Positions 26,073-34,639 are shown, counted from the first letter of the stretch. The stretch: DNA of 64,000 nucleotides from Allomuricauda sp. (GCF_028280385.1 NZ_JANQLX010000008.1:62001-126000), one strand, 5' to 3'. A program made the numbers and translations. The notes: generated by a model from the sequence alone, not told the origin.

Positions 26073-26675
26073 TTAAGCTAATGTCGTTTTTTTGTTTTCC
26101 CTTCGTACCAGTAGGTAGGCAAAAAATGATAGACCCATTCCCAATCCCAAACTATAGGCACCTAGTTGTGGATAGGAGTGAGCTGTGAAGTTCAGGATGT
26201 CCTTGGTGCCAAAAAGCGGCGGTTGGAATCCCATTACAGAACCATCCGGGTTTGTGAACTTCATGATGGCCTTAGGGTCTAAATCGTGACCGTAGTCGTG
26301 TTCCCAGAGGTAAAAATCATAAAGTCCCGCGCTGCTCAGCACCACCATCAATATAAACCAGTACAAATACCATTTGTGATTGGCCTTCCAGGCAATGAGC
26401 AAACCGATAAAGGTTGTGATCAAGATTCCGGCCGGGAATATTTTAAACTCGGGAATGGCTTCTGGAATGTACTTCATACCCACATAATGGTTCATAAGGT
26501 TGATGTTTTTGATGTCGTGTGGATTGGCATCCGAGAAGTCGTTGATATGGATGAACATACCCAAAGGTGTTGGGTATTGTGGTGCTTCCAGGGTTATTTT
26601 CCAAAGCGGGAAAACAAATAGAAGCAAAGGGAGCAATGCGCCGATCAACATAAGGATTCTGGCCTTCTTTTTCAT
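26073..26675 (-). CDS. NosB-like integral membrane protein
   Basis: A 200-residue protein with four hydrophobic helices (about 6-27, 80-98, 103-121 and 172-192). The loops contain conserved-looking His/Tyr/Asp positions (NHYVGMKYIPE, LWEHDYGHD). Position directly after nosZ and the membrane topology match NosB, the transmembrane protein of unknown role found beside clade II nosZ in Wolinella and relatives. I name it by context, not by motif. It probably helps membrane-side NosZ biogenesis or electron transfer. Confidence 0.65.
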   Translation of the reverse strand: MKKKARILMLIGALLPLLLFVFPLWKITLEAPQYPTPLGMFIHINDFSDANPHDIKNINLMNHYVGMKYIPEAIPEFKIFPAGILITTFIGLLIAWKANHKWYLYWFILMVVLSSAGLYDFYLWEHDYGHDLDPKAIMKFTNPDGSVMGFQPPLFGTKDILNFTAHSYPQLGAYSLGLGMGLSFFAYLLVRRENKKTTLA

Positions 26676-26694
26676 GTTTGGAAATTTTGGTGTG

Positions 26695-26719
26695 AAAAGC
26701 GGGAGGGAAGCCCTCCCGC
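26695..26719 (-). terminator. Strong hairpin with short T run between nosZ and the NosB-like gene
   Basis: On the minus strand GCGGGAGGG pairs perfectly with CCCTCCCGC around a three-base loop (26699-26719) and is followed by TTTT. It lies 33 bases after the nosZ stop and 20 bases before the next start. The T run is short, so it probably acts as a partial terminator or 3' stabiliser that keeps nosZ mRNA above that of the assembly genes. Confidence 0.65.
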
Positions 26720-26751
26720 CAATCTGTACATAACTAACTAAAGCATTAACA

Positions 26752-28710
26752 CTAATCTTCGCCCAGGGTCCAGCTTAATTCGATATCGGAACTGGCCGGG
26801 GAAACACGTACATAACCTTGCATTTCTTGGTGCAGTGCGGAGCAGAAGTCCGTACAATAGAACGGCCATACCCCAACCTGCTTGGGTTCCCAAACAAAGG
26901 TTTCTGTTTGCCCTGGCATGATCAATAATTCAGAGGTATTGGCACCGATCATACTTACGCCATGGGGCACATCATAATCCTGCTCCAGGTTGGTAACGTG
27001 GAAGTAGACTTTGTCGCCCACTTTAATACCTTCAATATTGTCAGGATTAAAGTGGCTACGGATCATGGTCATATAAACATGCACCTCTTTTCCGTTGCGC
27101 TCTACCCGTACATTGGCATCAGAGGTAGTGGCATATTTGTGTTTGTTCTCTTCCAAGCTAAAGATCTTTTTAGATCTTTCCTTTACAATGTCGGCTGCAA
27201 TACCGGCGGCATAGTGGGGTTCCCCAACAGTTGGGAAATCAAGGAGGAGTTCCATTTTTTCCCCAGAAATGTCATAGAGCTGTGCCGATTGTGTTACCTC
27301 AGGTCCGGTTGGAAGGTATCTGTCTTTGGTAATCTTGTTCATGGCCACCACATACTTGCCAAAAGGCTTTCTTGAATTTCCTCCTGGAATCATCAAGTGA
27401 CCCACGGAGTAATAACATGGTTGTCTGTCCACAACTTCCCAGGTGCCTACTTTCCATTTCACCACCTCGGATGAGATAAAGAAGGTGGTGTATCCGTTTC
27501 CTTCCCCGTCAAATTCCGTGTGAAGAGGGCCTAAGCCAGCCTGTTTTACGGTTCCTGCCAATACATCTTCAAAACTTAAGATTGGAATTCCGTAGGCCTC
27601 GCCGTCAAATTTTTCATTTTCAATGGCGTCTATCATTTTGGTAAAGGAATGAACAGTCAGATCAGAAGAAAGCTTTCCGTTCCCTACAATATATTCTCCA
27701 GTGGGGTCCACATCACATCCGTGAGGGGATTTTGGTGTTGGAAGTAAGTACACCAAACCTGGCAATTCTGATGCGTCCAGCACCCTAACTTCTTTTTTCA
27801 TAGTGGAAGTGGCGGTATGCGTTGATTCATCATACACATTGTGCGCATAGTTGGCCGGCATGGTTTTGAACTTGCCTTCCTTGATATATTCTTCGGCTTT
27901 TTTCCAGTTCACGGCTGCAATAAAATCCTTATCGTTTTGGGAAGCGTTCACTTCCATCAAGGAATGGGATTCTTCAGAGTTGTACGTGGAGAAGAACATC
28001 CATCCATGGGAAGCACCTCTTCCGGGGTGTGCAAGGTCGTAGTCGAACCCGGGCATTAAAACCTGGAAGGAGAGATCCATACCTCCGTCCTCTGGGTCAA
28101 CGCTAATGAAGGAAAGAGATCCTTTAAAATTTCCCTTGTACTCATTTATGGGCATATCCCGTTGTGGAATGGGAACCGAGAAACGTGTACCAGCCACCAC
28201 ATATTCGGTGTTTTCTGTAACGAATGCCGAACTGTGGTTACCTGCACAGTTGGGAATCTCAATGATTTCCGTGGTTTCAAATACACTTAGGTCAATTTTG
28301 GCGATCCTTGGGGTATTGTTCCCGTTGATAAAGACAAACCGTCCATCGAGTTCCCCATTGGTCTGGGAAATATCCGGGTGGTGGGAGTCGTCCCATGGCA
28401 CAAAGCCGTGGGAAGTGTTCAGCATGGGCTTGGTTTCTTCATTGTAGCCCCATGCCTTTTCCGCATCTTGCGAAAAAACCGGGATAACCTTGAACAATCT
28501 GCCGGAAGGAAGCCCATAAACCGATAATTGTCCACTGAAACCTCCTGAAATAAAGGCGTAAAACTCGTCATGTTCCCCAGGGGCCACATAGACTTTTTCT
28601 GCGGCACTGGACGACAGCGCCCCATTGGAATTGTTGCCCTGTTGGTTACAGCCCACCAACATGACCATGGTGGCTATTAGGGCGGTCATTAATAAGCGAA
28701 ATTTATTCAT
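26752..28710 (-). CDS. nosZ: Nitrous oxide reductase NosZ, clade II (Sec-type), lipoprotein
   Basis: A 652-residue multicopper enzyme reducing N2O to N2 in the periplasm. The signal peptide lacks twin arginines and ends in a lipobox (MLVGC, Cys21), which marks it as Sec-exported clade II and probably membrane-anchored. The N-terminal seven-bladed propeller carries the CuZ ligands, seen as DSHHPD near residue 110, SHGWMFFS near 230 and SPHGCDVDPTGE near 325. The C-terminal cupredoxin domain has the CuA site Cys619-x3-Cys623-x3-His627-x2-Met630. Upstream are a cytochrome c and a fasciclin protein, downstream the maturation genes. Confidence 0.97.
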   Translation of the reverse strand: MNKFRLLMTALIATMVMLVGCNQQGNNSNGALSSSAAEKVYVAPGEHDEFYAFISGGFSGQLSVYGLPSGRLFKVIPVFSQDAEKAWGYNEETKPMLNTSHGFVPWDDSHHPDISQTNGELDGRFVFINGNNTPRIAKIDLSVFETTEIIEIPNCAGNHSSAFVTENTEYVVAGTRFSVPIPQRDMPINEYKGNFKGSLSFISVDPEDGGMDLSFQVLMPGFDYDLAHPGRGASHGWMFFSTYNSEESHSLMEVNASQNDKDFIAAVNWKKAEEYIKEGKFKTMPANYAHNVYDESTHTATSTMKKEVRVLDASELPGLVYLLPTPKSPHGCDVDPTGEYIVGNGKLSSDLTVHSFTKMIDAIENEKFDGEAYGIPILSFEDVLAGTVKQAGLGPLHTEFDGEGNGYTTFFISSEVVKWKVGTWEVVDRQPCYYSVGHLMIPGGNSRKPFGKYVVAMNKITKDRYLPTGPEVTQSAQLYDISGEKMELLLDFPTVGEPHYAAGIAADIVKERSKKIFSLEENKHKYATTSDANVRVERNGKEVHVYMTMIRSHFNPDNIEGIKVGDKVYFHVTNLEQDYDVPHGVSMIGANTSELLIMPGQTETFVWEPKQVGVWPFYCTDFCSALHQEMQGYVRVSPASSDIELSWTLGED

Positions 28711-28735
28711 CGTACTCGTTTTATAAGTTGTTATT

Positions 28736-29317
28736 TTAATTTTCGGGCGGAAGCATCACTTTGTCCACTACGTGCACAATACCGTTTCCGGCGGGTACGC
28801 TTGCCAATATTTTTGCACCACCTACCAAAACATCATCGCCAACCACTTCAACCTGTACATCTTGGTTGTTGGCTTGTCCTAGTTTTTTGAATTTTTTCAA
28901 AAAGTCCTTAGAGTATTTTCCTGGGGTCACATGATACTGTAAAATACCAGCCAGAGTGGCCTTGTTCTCGGGCTTCAGCAAATTCTCAACAGTGCCTTCT
29001 GGAAGGGCGTCAAATGCTTCATTGGTAGGGGCGAACACCATAAGTGGGCCGGCATTTACCAAAGCATTTTCAAGTTCTGCAGCTTGTACCGCCGCCACCA
29101 AAGTAGTGTGGTCTTTGGAGCCAATGGCAATATCTAGGACATTGGGTGTCGCCTCATCGTCCTTTAAGAAGGCCTGACCTTGTTTTTTGGTACTCTGCTC
29201 CGTTGCCTCCGGTTGGGAGGAAGGGTTCTGGGTCTTGGTCTCGTTCTTACAGCCTGTGAGCATGAAGGCCACGATGAACAGTCCAATGAAAAGTTTAATG
29301 CTGGTTACTAGTTTCAT
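28736..29317 (-). CDS. Fasciclin-domain lipoprotein
   Basis: A 193-residue lipoprotein (lipobox LTGC, Cys23) with one fasciclin/FAS1 domain over residues 55-190, shown by the H1 box LMVFAPTNEAFDALPEG and the H2 region GGAKILASVPAGNGIVHVVDKVMLPP. FAS1 domains mediate protein or glycan contacts; copies are common in nos clusters of Bacteroidota. It lies between cytochrome c and nosZ and may hold the electron donor and NosZ together. That role is inference. Confidence 0.92.
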   Translation of the reverse strand: MKLVTSIKLFIGLFIVAFMLTGCKNETKTQNPSSQPEATEQSTKKQGQAFLKDDEATPNVLDIAIGSKDHTTLVAAVQAAELENALVNAGPLMVFAPTNEAFDALPEGTVENLLKPENKATLAGILQYHVTPGKYSKDFLKKFKKLGQANNQDVQVEVVGDDVLVGGAKILASVPAGNGIVHVVDKVMLPPEN

Positions 29318-29326
29318 ACATTGTGT

Positions 29327-29827
29327 TTATAAGGTTCTAAAGTATTCTAGCACGGCCCGGGCCTGTTCTTCTGTGAGTCCCTGGTTGGCCATGGGAGATC
29401 CATTGAATTCCATAAATAGGTCCTTGGCAAGGGGGTCTTCCTTGACCATTCCCTCTGGGTTTAGAATCATGTTCATGACCCATTCTGGAGTTCTTCTTTC
29501 CAGGATGCCATTTGGGGCTGGACCAATGAATTTCTTTCCAACCCTATGGCAGGCCAAGCACAATTGGTCATACACCGCTTTGCCTTCCTCGGCCATGGCC
29601 GGGTCAATTTCTGGATCAAGGGTAAGGGAGGTTATGGGACCTACACCCTTACTCTCCAAATCAATCCTTTCGGATGCCTTGGTGGTTTCCGTTTCAACTT
29701 GTACGGCTTTTTCAGTGGATTTTTGCCGTTGGACCTGAAAACCGTCTTGTTTTTTTTCTTCCTTGCCCCCACAGGAAATAAGTAGACCCAGGAGTAGGAG
29801 ATAGCTGCCTTTTACAATTGTTCTCAT
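29327..29827 (-). CDS. Cytochrome c lipoprotein, likely electron donor to NosZ
   Basis: A 166-residue lipoprotein from the ATG at 29827 (lipobox LISC, Cys19); the longer frame starts at a non-preferred codon. The mono-heme motif CLACH is at Cys90-Cys93-His94, and an axial methionine is available in MNMILNPEGM (118-127). A charged linker of about 60 residues separates the lipid anchor from the heme domain. As first gene of the nos operon it is the obvious candidate to pass electrons from the quinol chain to NosZ, replacing NosR/NosC-type donors, none of which are encoded nearby. Confidence 0.93.
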   Translation of the reverse strand: MRTIVKGSYLLLLGLLISCGGKEEKKQDGFQVQRQKSTEKAVQVETETTKASERIDLESKGVGPITSLTLDPEIDPAMAEEGKAVYDQLCLACHRVGKKFIGPAPNGILERRTPEWVMNMILNPEGMVKEDPLAKDLFMEFNGSPMANQGLTEEQARAVLEYFRTL

Positions 29828-29854
29828 CTTGATATAAGTTGTTGGATTTGAGGT

Positions 29855-29862
29855 CAAATGTA
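29855..29862 (-). promoter_or_regulatory. -7 promoter element of the nos operon
   Basis: Read on the minus strand, TACATTTG fits TAnnTTTG exactly and predicts transcription starting near 29850, 23 bases before the cytochrome c ATG. No -33 box is present at the normal distance, as expected for an activator-dependent promoter. Confidence 0.6.
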
Positions 29863-29884
29863 TGGGCTGTCAACGAAGCAGAAT

Positions 29885-29898
29885 ATGATAAAAATCAC
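29885..29898. promoter_or_regulatory. FNR/CRP-type operator for the nos operon
   Basis: ATGATAAAAATCAC contains the perfect core TGAT-N4-ATCA of FNR/NnrR-class sites (consensus TTGAT-N4-ATCAA). Its centre is at 29891.5, which is -41.5 from the start predicted by the -7 box, the classic position for activation by FNR-type proteins. It lies between the nos operon and the divergent Rrf2 gene and could act on both. Confidence 0.65.
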
Positions 29899-29938
29899 AT
29901 TTCGGATAAAAATATCTTTTTAGTATTGTATTTGTTTT

Positions 29939-29946
29939 TAAGTTTG
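29939..29946 (+). promoter_or_regulatory. Putative -7 element of the Rrf2 gene
   Basis: TAAGTTTG matches TAnnTTTG but ends only five bases before the ATG at 29952, so the transcript would have almost no leader. Confidence 0.4.
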
Positions 29947-29951
29947 CCGTC

Positions 29952-30383
29952 ATGTTATCCACCTCAGCTAAATATGCCATGAAAGCCGTTTTGTTTTTGG
30001 CTTTGCATACCGATGCAAAAAGTAAGATGATGGTCAAGGATGTTTATGACAGGATCAATGTACCACAGTCCTATTTGGCCAAACTGCTCCAGGAACTTTC
30101 AAAGCATGATGTGATTTCCTCGGCTAGGGGTCCCAAGGGCGGATTTTTTCTCAGTGATCAAAACAAGAACCTTCCCTTAATAAAGATTGTGGAAGTCATT
30201 GATGGAGAGCAGCGGCTCCGTTCCTGTATGCTGAGCATTCATGAATGTGATAATGAAAATCCCTGTGCCCTTCATGATCTGGTGGGCAATGCCAATAGCA
30301 TTTTCATCAAAAATTTGGAGGAGACCACCATTCTGGAGCTTATTGCCGATGTAAAGGATGGTAAGTCAGTATTGCCTCTCTAA
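29952..30383 (+). CDS. Rrf2 family regulator with three cluster-type cysteines
   Basis: A 143-residue winged-helix regulator. Residues 1-65 form the HTH (YAMKAVLFLALH, PQSYLAKLLQELSKHDVISSARGPKGG), followed by the dimer helix. Cys92, Cys99 and Cys105 occur where IscR, NsrR and RirA bind an Fe-S cluster, with spacing C-x6-C-x5-C. It is transcribed away from the nos operon across a 124-base region, so a role as NO- or redox-responsive repressor of nos is likely. Its 3' end overlaps that of galM by 4 bases. The precise signal cannot be told from sequence. Confidence 0.9.
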   Translation: MLSTSAKYAMKAVLFLALHTDAKSKMMVKDVYDRINVPQSYLAKLLQELSKHDVISSARGPKGGFFLSDQNKNLPLIKIVEVIDGEQRLRSCMLSIHECDNENPCALHDLVGNANSIFIKNLEETTILELIADVKDGKSVLPL

Positions 30384-31567
30384 TGGGTTACACCAAACTT
30401 ATACACACAGGTTGAGGTATAGGTCTCTCCGGGATGTAATATCGGAGAGGGAAAATTGGGCTGATTTGGCGAGTTGGGATAATGTTGGGTCTCCAAACAA
30501 ATGGCGCCCCTGTAGACATAAGGCTTGCCGTTCTTTCCGTTCACTGAGCTGTCCATAAAGTTTCCACTGTAGAATTGGATGCCTGGCTCATCGGTAAATA
30601 CTTCCATGACCCTGCCCGATTCTGGTTCCGTGACCCTGGCGGCAAGGGCGAGTCCGTCCTCGTTTTTTGGAGTTTCGTTCAGGACGTAGTTATGATCATA
30701 ACCGCCACCAAGCTCCAACTGTTCAAAATCCATGGCAATATCCCGGCCAATGGGTTTGGGTTGTGTAAAATCCAAGGGGGTACCGGCTACGGCATCAATG
30801 GTTCCATTGGGGATCAAGGTAGCATCCACTGGGGTATAGTGATCGGCATTGATAAAAATTTCGTGGTCTAGAATGGTTCCCTCCCCTTCTCCCTTAAGAT
30901 TGAAAAACGAGTGGTGGGTAAGGTTTACAATGGTTTTTTTATCCGTTGTGGCCTCATAAAACATCTGAAGCTGGTTGTCATCGGTCAAAACGTAGCGAAC
31001 ACTAACGGTCAAATTTCCGGGGTAGCCCTCCTCCCCGTCAGGTGAGACTCTGGAAAACTTGATCTCCCTGGCATTGTGGTGGTCCACATTCCACACTACT
31101 TCATCAAAACCTTTTTCGCCTCCATGAAGGTGGTTGGGTCCATTGTTGGTAGCCAGGGTATATTCGGTTCCATCCAAGCTAAACTTGCCTTTTGCAATCC
31201 GGTTGGCATAACGGCCAATAGTGGACCCAAAATACTTGGCCCCGGGTTTAAAATATTCGTCGAAAGTGTTGCATCCTAAAACGATGTCACCAAATTTTCC
31301 GTTTTTATCTGGAACCATAAGTGCGATTAATCGTTGCCCATGATTGGTGAAATGGGCTTTTATTCCTGCCTTGTTCTTAAGGGTAAAAAAACCAACGGAA
31401 TCGCCTTCAATTAAACGGTTGAAACTATTGATGTCAATTTTGGTGGTCATATTAGGGTATTCTTGTATTTTGTCATTGTTGGTATTGGATGGTTGTTCCT
31501 TTTTTTTGCATGAGAACAGAACGAGCAGAAAGGAAAGTACCAAGCATAAATGTTTATATGAAGACAT
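30380..31567 (-). CDS. galM: Aldose 1-epimerase lipoprotein
   Basis: A 395-residue mutarotase that interconverts alpha and beta anomers of aldoses. I use the ATG at 31567; the frame extends three codons further only through a TTG. The lipobox is LFSC (Cys20 region), so the enzyme is exported, unlike cytoplasmic GalM. Family segments are GSTIGRYANRIAKGKF, NGPNHLHGG with the first active-site His, LTHHSFFNLKGEG and the C-terminal ICLETQHYPNSPN with the catalytic Glu. It is divergent from the sensor gene of the polysaccharide locus and could serve sugars released there. Confidence 0.93.
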   Translation of the reverse strand: MSSYKHLCLVLSFLLVLFSCKKKEQPSNTNNDKIQEYPNMTTKIDINSFNRLIEGDSVGFFTLKNKAGIKAHFTNHGQRLIALMVPDKNGKFGDIVLGCNTFDEYFKPGAKYFGSTIGRYANRIAKGKFSLDGTEYTLATNNGPNHLHGGEKGFDEVVWNVDHHNAREIKFSRVSPDGEEGYPGNLTVSVRYVLTDDNQLQMFYEATTDKKTIVNLTHHSFFNLKGEGEGTILDHEIFINADHYTPVDATLIPNGTIDAVAGTPLDFTQPKPIGRDIAMDFEQLELGGGYDHNYVLNETPKNEDGLALAARVTEPESGRVMEVFTDEPGIQFYSGNFMDSSVNGKNGKPYVYRGAICLETQHYPNSPNQPNFPSPILHPGETYTSTCVYKFGVTH

Positions 31568-31801
31568 GTGTTCCAATTTTACGGTTACTAAATGTAATCA
31601 AATTGGTTAGACCAAGGGAATATAAGCAGAATGAAATGGTTCAAAGCTGTTCCATTTTACTTTATCGGGGAATGATGTTATATGGGAAACAAATTGATTG
31701 CACATTCAAGTGCATGTGAAGGTATAAAATGGTAATTTCCCATTCAATAACCACGCAGTTTAATCTTAGTAACTGGAGTTTTTTAATCAGAAAGACAAAA
31801 A
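31568..31801. promoter_or_regulatory. Divergent intergenic region galM / polysaccharide sensor gene
   Basis: These 234 bases separate galM (minus) from the sensor gene (plus). An operator-like palindrome, TGCAC (31699-31703) and GTGCA (31710-31714) with a six-base spacer, lies about 90 bases before the sensor ATG. I find no convincing -7 box or ORF here. Confidence 0.3.
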
Positions 31802-34552
31802 ATGTCAAAGTTCCTTCTTAGACTAATTATCCTTTTGATTGCTGTCCATTCCTATGGGCAGAACCTGTTGCCGCCCATTTATAATTACAAACTTTCGGAG
31901 TATAAAGGGGCCAGTAAAAACTGGGATTTGGCGGCTAACCATGACGGAGAACTGTTTGTTGCCAACAATAAAGGATTGCTATATTTCAATGGTGAAAAAT
32001 GGTCGCTGAACAAACTCCCCAACAATACGATCATTCGCTCCGTGGAAGTGGTTGGCGACAAAATTTTCACGGGTTCCTATGAAGAATTTGGGTTCTGGGT
32101 AAAGGATGACCTGGATAATCTGGCCTATACTTCCCTTACTTCCTTGATCAAGGACCACACCTTTACCAGTGAAGAGTTTTGGGAGATCCTGCCATTTGGG
32201 GAGGAAATTTACTTCAGGTCGTTCTCCTCGATTTACAGTTATCAAAATGGGAAAATCAAGGTGTTGGATCCCACACAGATTATTTCCGATCTCCTGGTTT
32301 ATAATGGCAAACTTATTGTTGGAGGCGGAACCGAGGGTCTTTTTGAGCTACAGGAAGACCAACTCCAACCTTTGGCGCATCAGGAATTGTTGGTGGGAAA
32401 GACCATTACGGATGTAGTTCCCATTGAGGAAGGTTTGTTGGTAGGTACAAAACTCAATGGCTGCTTCGTATGGAACGGGTCTGGCCTCACATCTTGGAAC
32501 AATGAGCTCAATTCCGAATTAAAGCGGCACCAACTCAACAAAATATTGAAACTCAGCGATAATCAATTGGCCTTCGGAACCATTAAAAATGGAGTGTATC
32601 TTTTTGATGCAATCGCTAAGAACACCAAACTTCTTAATCGGGAAACAGGCTTGCAAAACAATACGGTGCTGTCCATGCTCCAGTTCCAAAACCAACTTTG
32701 GTTGGGATTGGACAATGGTCTTGCCAGGACCAAACTCAACCACCCGATTACATATTTTACTGATTTTACGGGCACCTTGGGAATGGTATACGATATGGCC
32801 TATTATGATGATCGGTTGTATTTGGGAAGTAATACCGGGGTCTACTATTTTGAGGACAATGCCCTTAAATTTCTTGATGGTTCCCAAGGGCATGTATGGG
32901 ATTTGGAGGTGGTGGATGGTGATCTATTATGCGGGAACAATACCGGTACCTACCGGATAAAAGGGAGCGATTTTGAAAAAATTTCCGATGTGTCAGGGGG
33001 GTATGGATTTGCCAAGGTCCCCGAACAAAGCACCACTTATATCCAGGGAACATACACCGGTTTGGTAAAATATAGTAAGCAGGTGAATGGGGCTTGGACC
33101 GTCACCAAAATCGATGAGATTGTGGAACCGGTGAAGCATCTTTGCTTTGAAACACCTAATATTTTGTGGGCTACCCATGCTTACAAAGGTTTTTACAGGA
33201 TTAAAATGGATTCTGAATACCAGACCGTACTGGAAAAAAAGGAGTATTTGGGTGAAGGTACCCCGAGTCCATATAATATTAAGGTATATAACATCAAAAA
33301 CCAGATTGTGTTTCGGGGTGAGCAAGCCTGGTACAAATATGACCCTATTTTGGACCGCATTGTGGTTTTTGATGACTTTGAACCTTATAGTGATCATGAG
33401 TTGTTGCATTTCGATGATAGCCATTTTTGGTTCGTGAACAGGGAAGGCAAAAAGGAAATTGTCCATACGGACTTGAAGCGGGACAGTCTGGCCATTGCCG
33501 ATTTTCCTTTGGATCAACGATTGGCCCCGGATTCCCAGAATGTTATCAAAATCAATGATTCCACCTCCTATATTACCCTGACCGATGGTTTTGCCAAAGT
33601 GGACAGAACTATTATGCAACAGAGCCTGCAAGAGCCCCATTTGCCGGTTCCCCATCTAAATCTGTTGCGGGATGAAGACCATCTATATTCGGGAAGTTCG
33701 GAGAGTATTGAGATACCTTTTAAAAGCTCCCAGTCGCTTTCCTTTGAGGTTTCTTCCCCGGAGCTCATGCAGCCCAGATATCATTACATATTGACCGGAC
33801 CCAAGACCTACTCCGGTTTTACGGAAGATGGACAAATAGAGTTTCAGAACCTGCCCCATGGCGAATATTCCCTTGAGGTGTCCACGGTTGGGCAGGACAA
33901 CTCCCATTCAGAGTCGGTCGTTCGCCCATTTGAAATAGCAGCGCCCTGGTTTTTGTCCAAGGGAAGTTTGGTACTCTATGTCTTTTTGGTAGTTGCCACC
34001 GTGTTGCTCATCAGGTTTTACAACCGGCGAAAATTACAGCGCAAGCAGAGGGAACTGGAGCTCCAAATGAAAAAGGAGCAAGAAGAAAAATTGGCTGCCT
34101 TGGAAAAGGAAAAACTCGCTAGGGAAATCAAACTGAAACAAAATGAACTTGCAAGTACCACCCTTAATATTGCCAAGAAGAATGAAATGATCCTTGAATT
34201 AAAGAATATGCTGGTGATCAACAAGGACAAATTCTCCAATTCACAGCGATATCGTTCCTTCATCAAAAAACTGAACAATTCCATTCAAGATACTGACGAT
34301 TGGAAACGCTTTGAGGTCAATTTTAAGGAACTCCACGAGGATTTCTTTGAGCGATTATTAAAACAGTACCCTTCATTGACGCCAAAAGACCTGAAGTTAT
34401 GTGCCTATCTCAAGATGAATCTTTCCACAAAGGAAATAGCTCCCTTGATGGCAATATCCGTTAGGGGCGTGGAAATTCACAGGTACAGATTGCGCAAAAA
34501 ACTGGAAATAGACAGCTCAAAAAGTTTATCTAACTTTTTAATAACCTTCTAA
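31802..34552 (+). CDS. Membrane-spanning propeller sensor with LuxR-type HTH
   Basis: A 916-residue one-component regulator. After a signal peptide (cleavage near SYG) come about 600 residues of periplasmic two-component-regulator propeller repeats (for example LYFNGEKWSLNKL, GTKLNGCFVWNGSGLTSWN), then a Y_Y_Y-like Ig domain at about 630-715, a membrane helix at about 722-742, a coiled coil at 745-800 and a C-terminal LuxR/GerE-like HTH (LTPKDLKLCAYLKMNLSTKEIAPLM, SVRGVEIHRYRLRKKL). Unlike hybrid two-component PUL regulators it has no kinase. It should sense oligosaccharides in the periplasm and switch on the susC operon just downstream. Confidence 0.9.
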   Translation: MSKFLLRLIILLIAVHSYGQNLLPPIYNYKLSEYKGASKNWDLAANHDGELFVANNKGLLYFNGEKWSLNKLPNNTIIRSVEVVGDKIFTGSYEEFGFWVKDDLDNLAYTSLTSLIKDHTFTSEEFWEILPFGEEIYFRSFSSIYSYQNGKIKVLDPTQIISDLLVYNGKLIVGGGTEGLFELQEDQLQPLAHQELLVGKTITDVVPIEEGLLVGTKLNGCFVWNGSGLTSWNNELNSELKRHQLNKILKLSDNQLAFGTIKNGVYLFDAIAKNTKLLNRETGLQNNTVLSMLQFQNQLWLGLDNGLARTKLNHPITYFTDFTGTLGMVYDMAYYDDRLYLGSNTGVYYFEDNALKFLDGSQGHVWDLEVVDGDLLCGNNTGTYRIKGSDFEKISDVSGGYGFAKVPEQSTTYIQGTYTGLVKYSKQVNGAWTVTKIDEIVEPVKHLCFETPNILWATHAYKGFYRIKMDSEYQTVLEKKEYLGEGTPSPYNIKVYNIKNQIVFRGEQAWYKYDPILDRIVVFDDFEPYSDHELLHFDDSHFWFVNREGKKEIVHTDLKRDSLAIADFPLDQRLAPDSQNVIKINDSTSYITLTDGFAKVDRTIMQQSLQEPHLPVPHLNLLRDEDHLYSGSSESIEIPFKSSQSLSFEVSSPELMQPRYHYILTGPKTYSGFTEDGQIEFQNLPHGEYSLEVSTVGQDNSHSESVVRPFEIAAPWFLSKGSLVLYVFLVVATVLLIRFYNRRKLQRKQRELELQMKKEQEEKLAALEKEKLAREIKLKQNELASTTLNIAKKNEMILELKNMLVINKDKFSNSQRYRSFIKKLNNSIQDTDDWKRFEVNFKELHEDFFERLLKQYPSLTPKDLKLCAYLKMNLSTKEIAPLMAISVRGVEIHRYRLRKKLEIDSSKSLSNFLITF

Positions 34553-34575
34553 ATTTCTGTAAAACAGAATTTTTC
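34551..34575 (+). terminator. Weak terminator after the sensor gene
   Basis: TTCTGT (34555-34560) and ACAGAA (34564-34569) pair around AAA and are followed by TTTTT. The stem is short, so termination may be incomplete. Confidence 0.5.
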
Positions 34576-34639
34576 TTACAAACCGTCTGTTTGGCCATTA
34601 CATCATTACTACATCAAATCAATAAAAATTTACACCAAA

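Noticed and set aside
26695..26719. Hairpin read as the end of the nos operon
   Set aside because: NosB-like, nosL, nosD, nosF and nosY continue on the same strand within a few bases, so it is more likely a partial terminator or processing site than the operon end.
32993..33655. Minus-strand frame of 220 codons inside the propeller sensor gene
   Set aside because: Long but entirely antisense to the continuous 916-codon sensor gene; composition does not suggest a real protein.
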